Part shown: positions 1 through 6,609 of the stretch, in pieces | How the letters are laid out: each line of letters starts with the position of its first letter | How positions within the stretch are numbered: position 1 is the first letter of the stretch | Assembly (NCBI GenBank): GCA_022447335.1 | Contig: JAKVCF010000075.1 | Span: 1-11,163 of the forward strand | Source: Planctomycetota bacterium | Lineage (GTDB): Bacteria > Planctomycetota > UBA1135 | Direction: 5' to 3' | Length of the DNA stretch: 11,163 nt | The notes under the pieces: generated by a model | Told to the model about the DNA's origin: nothing | What the model saw: only the letters and a program-made list of their open reading frames with translations | Databases searched by the model: none | Translations under genes and position numbers: made by a program

Positions 1-514
1 CCGCGTGCCGGTAGAGAATGTTCTCGGCCCGGAAGGTGAAGGCTTTGCGACCTTCATGAAGACCTTGGAAGGTGGCCGCATCTCGATTGGTGCGCTTTCG
101 CTAGGCTTGGCTCAGGGCGCGCTGGATGAGGCGCTTCAGTACTCGATGGAGCGCGAACAGTTTGGTAAGGCGCTTTGTGAGCACCAAGCAGTAGCCTTTA
201 AGTTGGCTGACATGCAGACCGAGATCAACGCGGCGCGCCACCTTGTCTACCACGCGGCGCGCCTCAAGGATCAGGGCAAGCCTTTCGGTCCGGCGTCAGC
301 GATGGCGAAGTACTACGCTTCAGAGGTTTCGGTGCGCGCTAGCTACGAGGCAATCCAGATTTTCGGTGGTAACGGTTATTCGCGCGAGTACCCAGTCGAG
401 CGCATGTACCGAGATTCGAAGCTGAATACGATTGGCGAAGGTACTTCGGAAGTGCAGAAGATCATCATTTCGCGCGACCTTCTGCGTGACGCCGGTTATC
501 AGCGCAAGAGGTGA
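1..514 (+). CDS. Acyl-CoA dehydrogenase, C-terminal part (5' end outside window)
   Basis: Flavoenzyme that would introduce the alpha,beta double bond into an acyl-CoA and pass electrons to electron-transfer flavoprotein. Only about the last 170 residues are present; a full enzyme has about 380, so the gene begins left of the window. The reading frame is already open at base 2, and the GTG at base 5 is an internal valine, not a start. The segment covers the C-terminal helical domain. It shows the family's REQFGK stretch, the IFGGNGYSREYPVERMYRD segment that contacts FAD and the dimer partner, and IGEGTSEVQ, whose first glutamate is at the position of the catalytic base in short- and medium-chain enzymes. 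The TGA overlaps the region where the next gene starts, so the two are probably one transcript. Chain-length or branched-chain preference cannot be read from this part. Confidence 0.93.
   Translation, partial: RVPVENVLGPEGEGFATFMKTLEGGRISIGALSLGLAQGALDEALQYSMEREQFGKALCEHQAVAFKLADMQTEINAARHLVYHAARLKDQGKPFGPASAMAKYYASEVSVRASYEAIQIFGGNGYSREYPVERMYRDSKLNTIGEGTSEVQKIIISRDLLRDAGYQRKR
505..514 (+). promoter_or_regulatory. Shine-Dalgarno site for the MBL-fold hydrolase
   Basis: The purine-rich AAGAGGTGA lies at the end of the dehydrogenase gene and covers its stop codon. It is followed by 8 bases and then ATG at 523. This good spacing favours ATG 523 over the in-frame GTG at 511, which lies inside the site itself. 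Termination of the dehydrogenase would therefore occur right at the ribosome-binding site of the next gene. Confidence 0.6.
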
Positions 515-522
515 GCGCCATC

Positions 523-1368
523 ATGCGCACCACTCAAGTCGGAAGATTCCAGGTCACTGCTCTCCGCGATGCGCGCTTTGCGCTCGACGGTGGGGCCATG
601 TTTGGCGTTGTACCGCGTGTGCTTTGGGAACAGCTCACGCCTGTCAATGACGATCACACCATCCCACTTTCTACGACGCCTTTCCTGGTGCAGGATGGTA
701 CGTGTACTATCGTGATTGAACCTGGCTTGGGCCGGCGTTGGCCCGATAAGCAACGCGCGATGTTTCACATTGATAGCAGCGGAGGGCATGATCTACTTGA
801 CTCTCTGCATGCTGTAGGGGTCGCGCCGGAAGAGGTCACTCACTGCCTGATGACACACTGCCATTGGGATCATATTGGTGCGGCTTGTGGAGAAGACGGT
901 ACACCTATCTTCCCAAGCGCCGAATATTGGACGCCGCAGAGTGAGCGCGATGCGTGCATGAATCCAGATCACCTGCGGCGGGCGAGTTACCGGCGTGAGG
1001 ATCTGGCGCCGGTGGAAGAAGGTGGCCAGTTGTACACCTTTGCTGGGGAGGGCGAGGTTCTTCCTGGCGTGCGCATGGTCGAGGTAGGCGGTCACTCTGA
1101 TGGAGTTTCGCTCGTGATCCTCGAGGACAATGGTCAGGCTGCTTGTTTTTGGGCGGACGTCGTTCCGACTCGCAATCATGTAAACCTCCCCTTCATCATG
1201 GCGTACGACATGAACGCGGAGAAGTCGTTTGAGGTGCGTTCGGAATGGATTGCGCGGGCGGCCGACGAAGGTTGGACCTGTCTGCTTTATCATGATCCAG
1301 ATGAGCCGATAGGTCGTTTTGTCGGCGACGGTCGGAAATATGCTTGGGAGGCGCTCTCCAGCGCCTGA
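523..1368 (+). CDS. MBL-fold metallo-hydrolase
   Basis: Metallo-beta-lactamase-fold hydrolase of 281 residues, probably cytoplasmic because no signal peptide is visible. The dinuclear metal site looks complete: THCHWDH gives His112, His114, Asp116 and His117, GGHSDG gives His191, FWADVVP gives Asp212, and LLYHDPDEP gives His257. An N-terminal DGGAMFGVVP stretch is typical of a broad group of MBL hydrolases that includes lactonase-like and uncharacterised members. The substrate cannot be assigned. The frame is open from GTG 511, but ATG 523 is preferred because a good ribosome-binding site precedes it. The gene follows the acyl-CoA dehydrogenase directly, so it may act on a thioester, lactone or ester of the same catabolic route; that is inference. 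It converges on the permease operon, with 100 bases between the two stop codons. Confidence 0.9.
   Translation: MRTTQVGRFQVTALRDARFALDGGAMFGVVPRVLWEQLTPVNDDHTIPLSTTPFLVQDGTCTIVIEPGLGRRWPDKQRAMFHIDSSGGHDLLDSLHAVGVAPEEVTHCLMTHCHWDHIGAACGEDGTPIFPSAEYWTPQSERDACMNPDHLRRASYRREDLAPVEEGGQLYTFAGEGEVLPGVRMVEVGGHSDGVSLVILEDNGQAACFWADVVPTRNHVNLPFIMAYDMNAEKSFEVRSEWIARAADEGWTCLLYHDPDEPIGRFVGDGRKYAWEALSSA
1349..1366 (+). terminator. GC-rich hairpin over the MBL gene stop (possible weak terminator)
   Basis: A perfect 7-bp stem (AGGCGCT / AGCGCCT) with the 4-base loop CTCC ends at the first base of the MBL stop codon. No T-tract follows on either strand, so it is not a canonical intrinsic terminator. The remaining convergent gap, 1369-1468, has only weak long-range pairings and no T-rich terminator for either operon. 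The hairpin might stall or protect the 3' end, or be chance. Confidence 0.25.
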
Positions 1369-1468
1369 CCGGAGACGGGGCTATAGAGATTTATTTGAAC
1401 GAGATCACGGCAACCTGCTTGCTCCAGCTGATTCCCAGGGCACAGAGTGAGTGCTGGTCCGGTTGGCT

Positions 1469-2278
1469 TTACAGGGGTCTTCCCGGACGGCGTGCGGCTG
1501 AGCGGCTGAGCGTCAGCACACTTATCGCCAACCCGCCGAGCGCGAGGCTGGCTGCCATGAGTCGCCACCAGCGTCCGTGCCCGAGATCGTCCCATGTCCA
1601 GGCCTCGGCGATCATTCGTCCCCAGCTGGCGTATTCAGGTGCTCCAAGCCCGAGAAAGGAAAGTACGGCTTCGGCTTGAATCGCGCCGACGAAACCGAGT
1701 CCGAACTGTACCAGTACCAATGGCACAAAGTGTGGTGTCAAATGTCGCACCAGGATCCCGATGCTGGATTCTCCTTGAGCCAGTGCGGTCTGGACAAACT
1801 CCTCTTCGCGTAGCCGACGCGTTTCGGCGCGTACCAAGCGATAGACGCTGACCCAACTTACTGCGGCGATAGCGACGATTAATGCCGGGAGGCCAGGCCC
1901 CATCGCTGCTGCGATCACGAGGATCAGTATCATGCCCGGTATTGCGCTGACGGCAGACGAAAGCCAGAGCGCGAAGCGGTCCAGCCAGCCCGGCCGCCAA
2001 CCTGAGCCCATGCCCAGCAGCGCGCCGACTAGGGTGGCGCCGCCAGCAGCTAAGCCACCGATCAGGAAGGCAGTCCATGCTCCTTGTGCGACCATCGCGG
2101 CAATATCGCGACCTAATTGATGGGTACCCAACCAAGCGCCCGCGCCAGGGGGTAGGTGTTCGACGCGATTTAAGCCCTTCTGCCAGCTACTTCCGAGCCA
2201 TCCTAGGCCAGCCAAGAGCGCGCAGGCGCCGTAAGTTGCGAGGGTCCAGCGAGCCCAATGCGTGCGCGCCACTTTCAT
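1469..2278 (-). CDS. ABC importer permease, DppC/OppC type
   Basis: Inner-membrane permease of 269 residues of the binding-protein-dependent peptide/nickel importer class, expected to pair with the DppB-type subunit encoded just upstream. GTHQLGRD near residue 51 matches the conserved family segment after the first membrane helix. The cytoplasmic EAA loop that docks the ATPase is at about residues 160-183 (TALAQGESSIGILVRHLTPH). VLSFLGLGAPEYASWGRMI at 205-223 is the hallmark C-terminal motif. About six hydrophobic helices are visible. The start is ATG 2278, which overlaps the upstream stop as ATGA and has GGAGG 7 bases ahead; a longer in-frame extension to 2338 lies inside the upstream gene and is less likely. 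The protein is slightly short for the family (usually 280-300). No ATPase gene follows. Substrate unknown; peptides are likely by family. Confidence 0.93.
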   Translation of the reverse strand: MKVARTHWARWTLATYGACALLAGLGWLGSSWQKGLNRVEHLPPGAGAWLGTHQLGRDIAAMVAQGAWTAFLIGGLAAGGATLVGALLGMGSGWRPGWLDRFALWLSSAVSAIPGMILILVIAAAMGPGLPALIVAIAAVSWVSVYRLVRAETRRLREEEFVQTALAQGESSIGILVRHLTPHFVPLVLVQFGLGFVGAIQAEAVLSFLGLGAPEYASWGRMIAEAWTWDDLGHGRWWRLMAASLALGGLAISVLTLSRSAARRPGRPL

Positions 2279-3546
2279 CGAAGTTCCTCCGCGTGAAATC
2301 GAGGATCGAGGCGGCCGGTGATCCAGTCGCCTAGGCATTGACTCAGTAAATAGAACAAGGCCAGAAGGAAGGTGATCGCGCGCAAGATCGCGGCATCTGC
2401 GGTGCGCGCGGCTTCAGCTAGATAGGCACCTAAACCGGGTACGACGAAGACCTGCTCGAGGATCAATGAGCCCATCACTAAGAAGGGTAGAGCTAGAACC
2501 ATGTAAGCAACTAGTGTCGCTGCAGCACTTTGCACAACGTGTCGCCTCCACACCGTGCTCTCATCGAGGCCACGTGCGCGAGCTGCTTGCGTGTGCGGCT
2601 GCCTTGCAGCCTCTCCGAGTGCGGTTCGGAAAACCTGAAAGTCAGGCCAGGTTCCTAAGAAAGCCCAGATCAGCACGGGTAGTGCGAGGGCATGTAGTGA
2701 GGGCGGATCCCAGGCAGTGACTGGGAACCAGGCCAAGTCGGCGGCAAACCATCCGCGTAGTAGCAGTACCCAGCTCACGCCTGAGATCGCGATCACACCA
2801 GCTGCGGCGCTGCCAAGATGACGATCTAGTCGACTGTTGGGGCGGGGCGTGGCGAGTATCGCGAGGCTGAGAGCGCATACAGTGCTCAGTAGCCATGCGG
2901 GAAAAGCGACCGCGAGACTGCGCAAGCCGCGTTCGCGCAGAGCGGGTCCGATGGCTTGACCGTCTAGGCCGCGACCAAAGTCAAAGCGCAGTAGCTTACC
3001 GGTTTGATGCAGGAAGCGTTGCCAGCTGGGGCGTGCCTGTGCCCAGGGTGCCTGTGCTGCACGCCGTGAATCGACGACTAGTCGAGTGCCGCGCAATGCC
3101 GCTACTAAGCCGTCTGCGGGAAGTCTGCCCAGGGCGGGGTTGAGCAAGCGCGCGTCGAGGCGTTGGTTGTCGTAGAGGGAGAGTGTGGCCCAGGCATCGG
3201 GGACCTCTGCCAACGTGATCGATTCCGTTGACCAGATTGCGAGGGTCTTGCCATCAATGCCGACAATGCGCAGGTTGTTTTCTTCTGGTACTAGGCTGAC
3301 GCGACCGGGATTGCCACTCAGGCGCACCTCGAGTGCACTTGCTTCGAAGCGTTCATACTCACCCAGTTCGACTCGGAGCTCGCCCAATCGGCGCAAGGAA
3401 GGGCGGTCACCTAGTGCGCGCTCGGCTGGGTCGCCGGCGATTCCGCTCTCAAGAACTAGGAAGAGTAGTAGCACTACCCCGAGCGCCTGTGCGACGAGTC
3501 GAAGGCTGCGTGTCAGGAACCGGAAGAGGGGGCCAGTCGCTAGCAT
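2275..3546 (-). CDS. ABC importer permease, DppB/OppB type, with an enlarged periplasmic region
   Basis: Inner-membrane permease, the expected partner of the DppC-like subunit. At 423 residues it is about 90-110 longer than usual (about 310-340). The N-terminal helix (about 15-33) is followed by GDPAERALGDRPSLRRLGELRVELG, a typical family opening. An extra stretch of about 110 residues (about 63-172) follows, rich in short beta-like segments and without membrane helices. Family sequence resumes at FLHQTGKLLRFDFGRGLDG, continues through several helices and the EAA-type ATPase-docking loop (about 317-336, AARARGLDESTVWRRHVVQS), and ends with QVFVVPGLGAYL and a DPRF tail. The gene starts 3 bases after the binding-protein gene. 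Only a weak ribosome-binding site is visible, so it may depend on coupled translation. Its stop overlaps the dppC-like start. Role in peptide uptake is inferred from family and neighbours. Confidence 0.92.
   Translation of the reverse strand: MLATGPLFRFLTRSLRLVAQALGVVLLLFLVLESGIAGDPAERALGDRPSLRRLGELRVELGEYERFEASALEVRLSGNPGRVSLVPEENNLRIVGIDGKTLAIWSTESITLAEVPDAWATLSLYDNQRLDARLLNPALGRLPADGLVAALRGTRLVVDSRRAAQAPWAQARPSWQRFLHQTGKLLRFDFGRGLDGQAIGPALRERGLRSLAVAFPAWLLSTVCALSLAILATPRPNSRLDRHLGSAAAGVIAISGVSWVLLLRGWFAADLAWFPVTAWDPPSLHALALPVLIWAFLGTWPDFQVFRTALGEAARQPHTQAARARGLDESTVWRRHVVQSAAATLVAYMVLALPFLVMGSLILEQVFVVPGLGAYLAEAARTADAAILRAITFLLALFYLLSQCLGDWITGRLDPRFHAEELR
2286..2290 (-). promoter_or_regulatory. 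Strong Shine-Dalgarno site inside the dppB-like gene, for the dppC-like gene
   Basis: Read on the minus strand, GGAGG is followed by 7 bases and then ATG 2278. It lies within the last codons of the upstream permease gene. It decides the start of the dppC-like gene and fits translational coupling through the ATGA overlap. Confidence 0.7.
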
Positions 3547-3549
3547 GCT

Positions 3550-5295
3550 CTAACGATGGCCGAGTGCGTAGTACTTACACGGGAAGGGGTCGAATGGGTG
3601 TACTTCGACTCCCAGGAGCCAAGGCTGGACCAGTAGATAACCCTTGCGGTGATCGATGGGGACGGCCGGCAGATCTTCATTGAGGCGCGCGATTGCGCGC
3701 GCAAGTAGTGGGCCGCGTAGTTCGGTGGGCTGACGGCGTAGTGCGTCCAAATCGCGATCGAATGCCGGTACAAGGTAGTTGCAGCGATTGATGCCCGGGG
3801 CCAGGTTGGCACTGTGAAAGGTCTCGAGCAGGTTGACCGGATCGGCCCAATCGAGAGTCCAGGCGCGCAGGAATATCTGCGCTTCGCCGTTGCGCATCTT
3901 GGTGGAGAGCTCCGGCCAGGTATTGGGCACGACCAGCGCCGTGAGTCCGATCTCTTCCATGGCCTCGCGGAACATCTCGCCGATTGCGGCGTTGATCGGA
4001 TCTGTGCCGCCGAGCTCAAGCTGTAGTTGCGGCGCGCCGTTCCCATTTGGGAAACCGGCCTCGGCCAACTTAGCGCGAGCGGATTCCAGGTCGTTGCGTC
4101 GGTAGGTGCATGGCTCGACTCGGGCGGCTTCGGCCAGCGCGGGTGGAAGAAAGCTCCTCGCGGGCATCCCCCAAACTTCATTGCGGATCACGCGATGCCA
4201 GCGCTCGTAAGGGAAAGCCAGGGCGATAGCTTGGCGCAGGATGCGGCGTTGGCGATTACCCTCAGAGTCGCCAGGAAGATCACCGATTGCATCATCGAGC
4301 ATGTTAAAGCACAGCATCGACAGGTCGGGTGTATCGACTACATGGAGGTTTACACCGCGTTCCGCAAGCTCGGGGGCAAGTTCTCCCTTGGGAAGCAGGC
4401 GCGCAAACGAGTCCTGCAGCGGGGGGAGGCGATCAATCTCGCCCTGTTCAAAGAGCAAGGTGCGCGTACTACCTTCGGCCACGAAGCGGAAACGCAGGCT
4501 GTCAATCGTGGCCGCTTCACGACCGTTTGGCAGCGTCTGGCCACGCCAGTTTGGCACGCGTTCGAGCTCTGCTCCGGAGCCAGGTGTCCATTCGGTCAAA
4601 TGGTAAGGGCCGCTGCCTACCGGTTGATTCAGAAAGTCTTTACCGGATCGATCGACCGCTTCGATGGGATAGACCACGAAGTAGGGTGAGGCGAGGCGGT
4701 TCAAAAACCAGGGGTCGGCACGTGTTAATCGCAGTTCGACCGTGTGCGTATCGATGGCGCGCAAGCCGGCGATACCTTGCTCGCGTACGTGCTCCCAGGC
4801 AGCTTGCGCATGGTTGCCGGAGGAAGCGTTACGGAAGGCGTCCATACCTTCAAACAAGCCTTCCATCGCCCAGTAGCCACGCGGTCCCTGGCGAGTGTCG
4901 GCCATGCGCAGCCAAGACTGCACCACATCTTGTGCGATGACTGTGCGCTCGCCTCCAGGCCACAATGCCTCTTTGGCGGGGTCGTGGAATCGCGCATCCG
5001 TACGTAATCGGAAGGTCCAGCGTAGACCGTCAGCCGAGTTCTCCCAGCTTTCGGCAAGCAGGCCCTGGACAGGGGCATCAGGGCCGCCAGGAGCGTACTC
5101 GACTAACCCTTCGTAGATTTGGCGCTGCAGGACCTGATTTGCGGTGACATCCGCGTGCAGTGGATCAAAACTTTGCGGTGCAGTGGTCAGCGCAAAGCGA
5201 GCAGTATTGTTTGCGGGCTCGGTTCGGCTCGGTTCCGCGAGCGGGGCGACCGATTGAGGTGCCGCGAGCAGAACCAGAGCGGCGATCGAGATCAT
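3550..5295 (-). CDS. Periplasmic solute-binding protein, SBP family 5 (peptide ABC importer)
   Basis: Extracytoplasmic binding protein of 581 residues that would capture oligopeptides or a similar solute and deliver it to the two permeases encoded downstream. A short hydrophobic leader (about residues 1-20, ending in APLA) looks like a signal peptide for signal peptidase I. There is no lipobox cysteine, so a soluble periplasmic protein is expected. The leader is unusual in lacking any basic residue before the hydrophobic core; an in-frame stop lies 4 codons upstream, so no longer form is possible. Family landmarks include TTAPQSFDPLHA near 37, YEGLVEY near 61, LLAESWENSADGLRWTFRLR near 79-98, and VGSGPYHLTEWTPGSGAELE near 226-245, the conserved mid-protein motif. 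The start ATG overlaps the methyltransferase stop as ATGA. Exact ligand cannot be told from sequence. Confidence 0.93.
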   Translation of the reverse strand: MISIAALVLLAAPQSVAPLAEPSRTEPANNTARFALTTAPQSFDPLHADVTANQVLQRQIYEGLVEYAPGGPDAPVQGLLAESWENSADGLRWTFRLRTDARFHDPAKEALWPGGERTVIAQDVVQSWLRMADTRQGPRGYWAMEGLFEGMDAFRNASSGNHAQAAWEHVREQGIAGLRAIDTHTVELRLTRADPWFLNRLASPYFVVYPIEAVDRSGKDFLNQPVGSGPYHLTEWTPGSGAELERVPNWRGQTLPNGREAATIDSLRFRFVAEGSTRTLLFEQGEIDRLPPLQDSFARLLPKGELAPELAERGVNLHVVDTPDLSMLCFNMLDDAIGDLPGDSEGNRQRRILRQAIALAFPYERWHRVIRNEVWGMPARSFLPPALAEAARVEPCTYRRNDLESARAKLAEAGFPNGNGAPQLQLELGGTDPINAAIGEMFREAMEEIGLTALVVPNTWPELSTKMRNGEAQIFLRAWTLDWADPVNLLETFHSANLAPGINRCNYLVPAFDRDLDALRRQPTELRGPLLARAIARLNEDLPAVPIDHRKGYLLVQPWLLGVEVHPFDPFPCKYYALGHR

Positions 5296-6476
5296 GCGTG
5301 CGGTTCAGTGAGGTAGCCGATGTGGCGATCGCCAACTCGCGTAGCTACCAGTGTGAGCGTGCGGTCCCCGAGGGACTTGGGTAGGAAGCGCTGCTCCAGC
5401 GCGCCTGGTCGTTCGGCGATCCCACGTTTGCGAATGTGTAGGGTGCCGACTTCAAATTCACGCAACAGTTTGCGCATCTTGCGCGGATCGAGCGATTCCT
5501 GACCTAGTACTTTCATGCGGCTCAAGAATGGAGAGTCGATTACTTCGTCACCAGTGAGGTAGGCGATTTCCGGATCAATAGTGCGCAATCCGTGTGTCTC
5601 AGCGAAGGCTCCCAGCAAACCTGCACGAATTAAAGAAGGGTCCGGATCGTAGAGGTGTGCACCGATCTCGCCAGTCGGGGCCTGAGCTTGTTCAGGTCCG
5701 GCAAAGGTTTCTTCGTCGGGCAGGCAGGTTGAGCGACGTTCGGTGCCGCTGGCTAGTTTTCCATACCAGAACAGGGTTTCCTTGGCTTCTCCTTTTAGCG
5801 AGATGACCTCGATCTCATCGGGCGTCGGAAAGAGCTCGAGCAGGATATCGAAATCCGTTGCCGGTGACAGTTTGAGACATGCTGCGTCGCGCCCCTTAAG
5901 CAGCTTGCCGATCTGGTCGGGAGTGGGGGACCAATCATTTGGGTCCATAATCCGGCGAGATCCGCGGCGACGCGCTGGGTCGAGGAAGATTGCACCCTGG
6001 GGTGGGATGACCTCCGAAGCGTCGGCTACGGACCAGTTCACTGAATCGACACCGCATATCTTGGCATTGACTTCGGCGAAATGTACAGCGACCTCGTCTT
6101 TGTCTGAAGCATGCACCTGCAGTCCTGCGTGCGCCAATGCGATCGAGTCTGCTCCCATCCCACAGCAGGGGTCGTGCACGACCTCGATCCCAGCCTCGGT
6201 AAAGCGTCGCGCACGATAGGCGGCGACTGATTCTGAGGACGCCTGCTCAAGTAGCGGACGTGTGAAATACATGTCTAGCCCTTGGCTAAACTTGTAAGTC
6301 GCGCGGCGGCGCAGCGCGCGTAACTCGCCTAGTGCCTCGGCGACCTTCTTCGGGAATAGCCCTTTGAAGCTCTCTTGAATCGCAAGAGGATCCTCGCCAA
6401 TGTGTCGGAACATTAGCAAGGTATCTCGCGCCTCATCTGAGGTGAGAATCTGGGCAGTCTTTAGATCGATTCGCAT
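5292..6476 (-). CDS. Class I SAM-dependent methyltransferase with C-terminal THUMP-like domain
   Basis: Protein of 394 residues, cytoplasmic, with a helical N-terminal part (about 1-80), a Rossmann methyltransferase core (about 95-235) and a C-terminal THUMP-like domain (about 275-392). The SAM-binding motif I is DPCCGMGADS at 102-111, with acidic residues following at SDKDE (124-128). The catalytic-region motif is IFLDPARRRG (163-172), which in this family takes the place of the NPPY/DPPY motif of nucleic-acid methyltransferases. LYDPDPSLIRAGLL at 275-288 opens the C-terminal domain. Relatives are annotated as class I methyltransferases of unknown substrate; THUMP folds elsewhere bind RNA, so an RNA target is an inference. 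The start ATG 6476 has only a weak GGGAAG upstream. The gene is first in a unit with a peptide-type importer, and its stop overlaps the binding-protein start. Confidence 0.88.
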   Translation of the reverse strand: MRIDLKTAQILTSDEARDTLLMFRHIGEDPLAIQESFKGLFPKKVAEALGELRALRRRATYKFSQGLDMYFTRPLLEQASSESVAAYRARRFTEAGIEVVHDPCCGMGADSIALAHAGLQVHASDKDEVAVHFAEVNAKICGVDSVNWSVADASEVIPPQGAIFLDPARRRGSRRIMDPNDWSPTPDQIGKLLKGRDAACLKLSPATDFDILLELFPTPDEIEVISLKGEAKETLFWYGKLASGTERRSTCLPDEETFAGPEQAQAPTGEIGAHLYDPDPSLIRAGLLGAFAETHGLRTIDPEIAYLTGDEVIDSPFLSRMKVLGQESLDPRKMRKLLREFEVGTLHIRKRGIAERPGALEQRFLPKSLGDRTLTLVATRVGDRHIGYLTEPHA

Positions 6477-6494
6477 GAAAGGGTGCGTCTTCCC

Positions 6495-6500
6495 ATTCTA
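6495..6500 (-). promoter_or_regulatory. Possible -10 box for the methyltransferase/importer unit
   Basis: On the minus strand TAGAAT matches the TATAAT consensus at 5 of 6 positions and lies about 19 bases before the ATG, which would give a very short leader. No good -35 hexamer is found at 16-18 bases. The inverted repeat at 6506-6531 sits where the spacer and -35 would be. Confidence 0.3.
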
Positions 6501-6505
6501 GGCAC

Positions 6506-6531
6506 CTCTTTACACGGGCAAAGGTAAAGAG
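6506..6531. repeat. 8-bp perfect inverted repeat (operator candidate)
   Basis: CTCTTTAC at 6506-6513 and GTAAAGAG at 6524-6531 are exact reverse complements separated by 10 bases. The pair lies in the 133-bp gap between the DUF481 gene end and the methyltransferase start, just upstream of a -10-like box read on the minus strand. The dyad's centre-to-centre distance of 18 bases would suit a dimeric regulator. No T-tract follows either arm, so a terminator for the DUF481 gene is less likely. Confidence 0.4.
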
Positions 6532-6609
6532 TTGGTCTCTGGCTAGAGAGGTTAAATCCGAATTCCGTGTTGCCATGACTTCTGGCCGAACTAGCGCAGA
6601 GGTTGGATC

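Noticed and set aside
793..1293. Open frame of 166 codons antisense to the MBL hydrolase gene
   Set aside because: The sense frame has a full set of metal-binding motifs; the antisense product has none and no initiation signals.
1368..1463. Long-range pairing ACCGGA / TCCGGT and CCAGC / GCTGG in the convergent gap, considered as a bidirectional terminator
   Set aside because: Arms are 5-6 bp with loops of tens of bases and no T-tracts; not a credible intrinsic terminator.
2279..2338. Longer N terminus for the dppC-like permease starting at 2338
   Set aside because: The extension is Arg/Pro/Ser-rich and lies within the dppB-like coding sequence, while ATG 2278 has GGAGG 7 bases ahead and forms an ATGA overlap.
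3540..4181. Open frame of 213 codons on the minus strand, overlapping the binding-protein gene in another frame
   Set aside because: Its translation is rich in Ser, Arg and Pro with no recognisable domain, while the overlapping frame gives a clear family 5 binding protein over its whole length. It is a shadow frame of a GC-rich gene.
4027..4689. Open frame of 220 codons on the plus strand, antisense to the binding-protein gene
   Set aside because: No family features and no ribosome-binding site. Lengthy antisense frames are expected opposite GC-rich coding sequence.
6536..6549. Small hairpin TCTCT-GGCT-AGAGA downstream of the DUF481 gene as its terminator
   Set aside because: The 5-bp AT-containing stem is weak and no T-tract follows on the minus strand.
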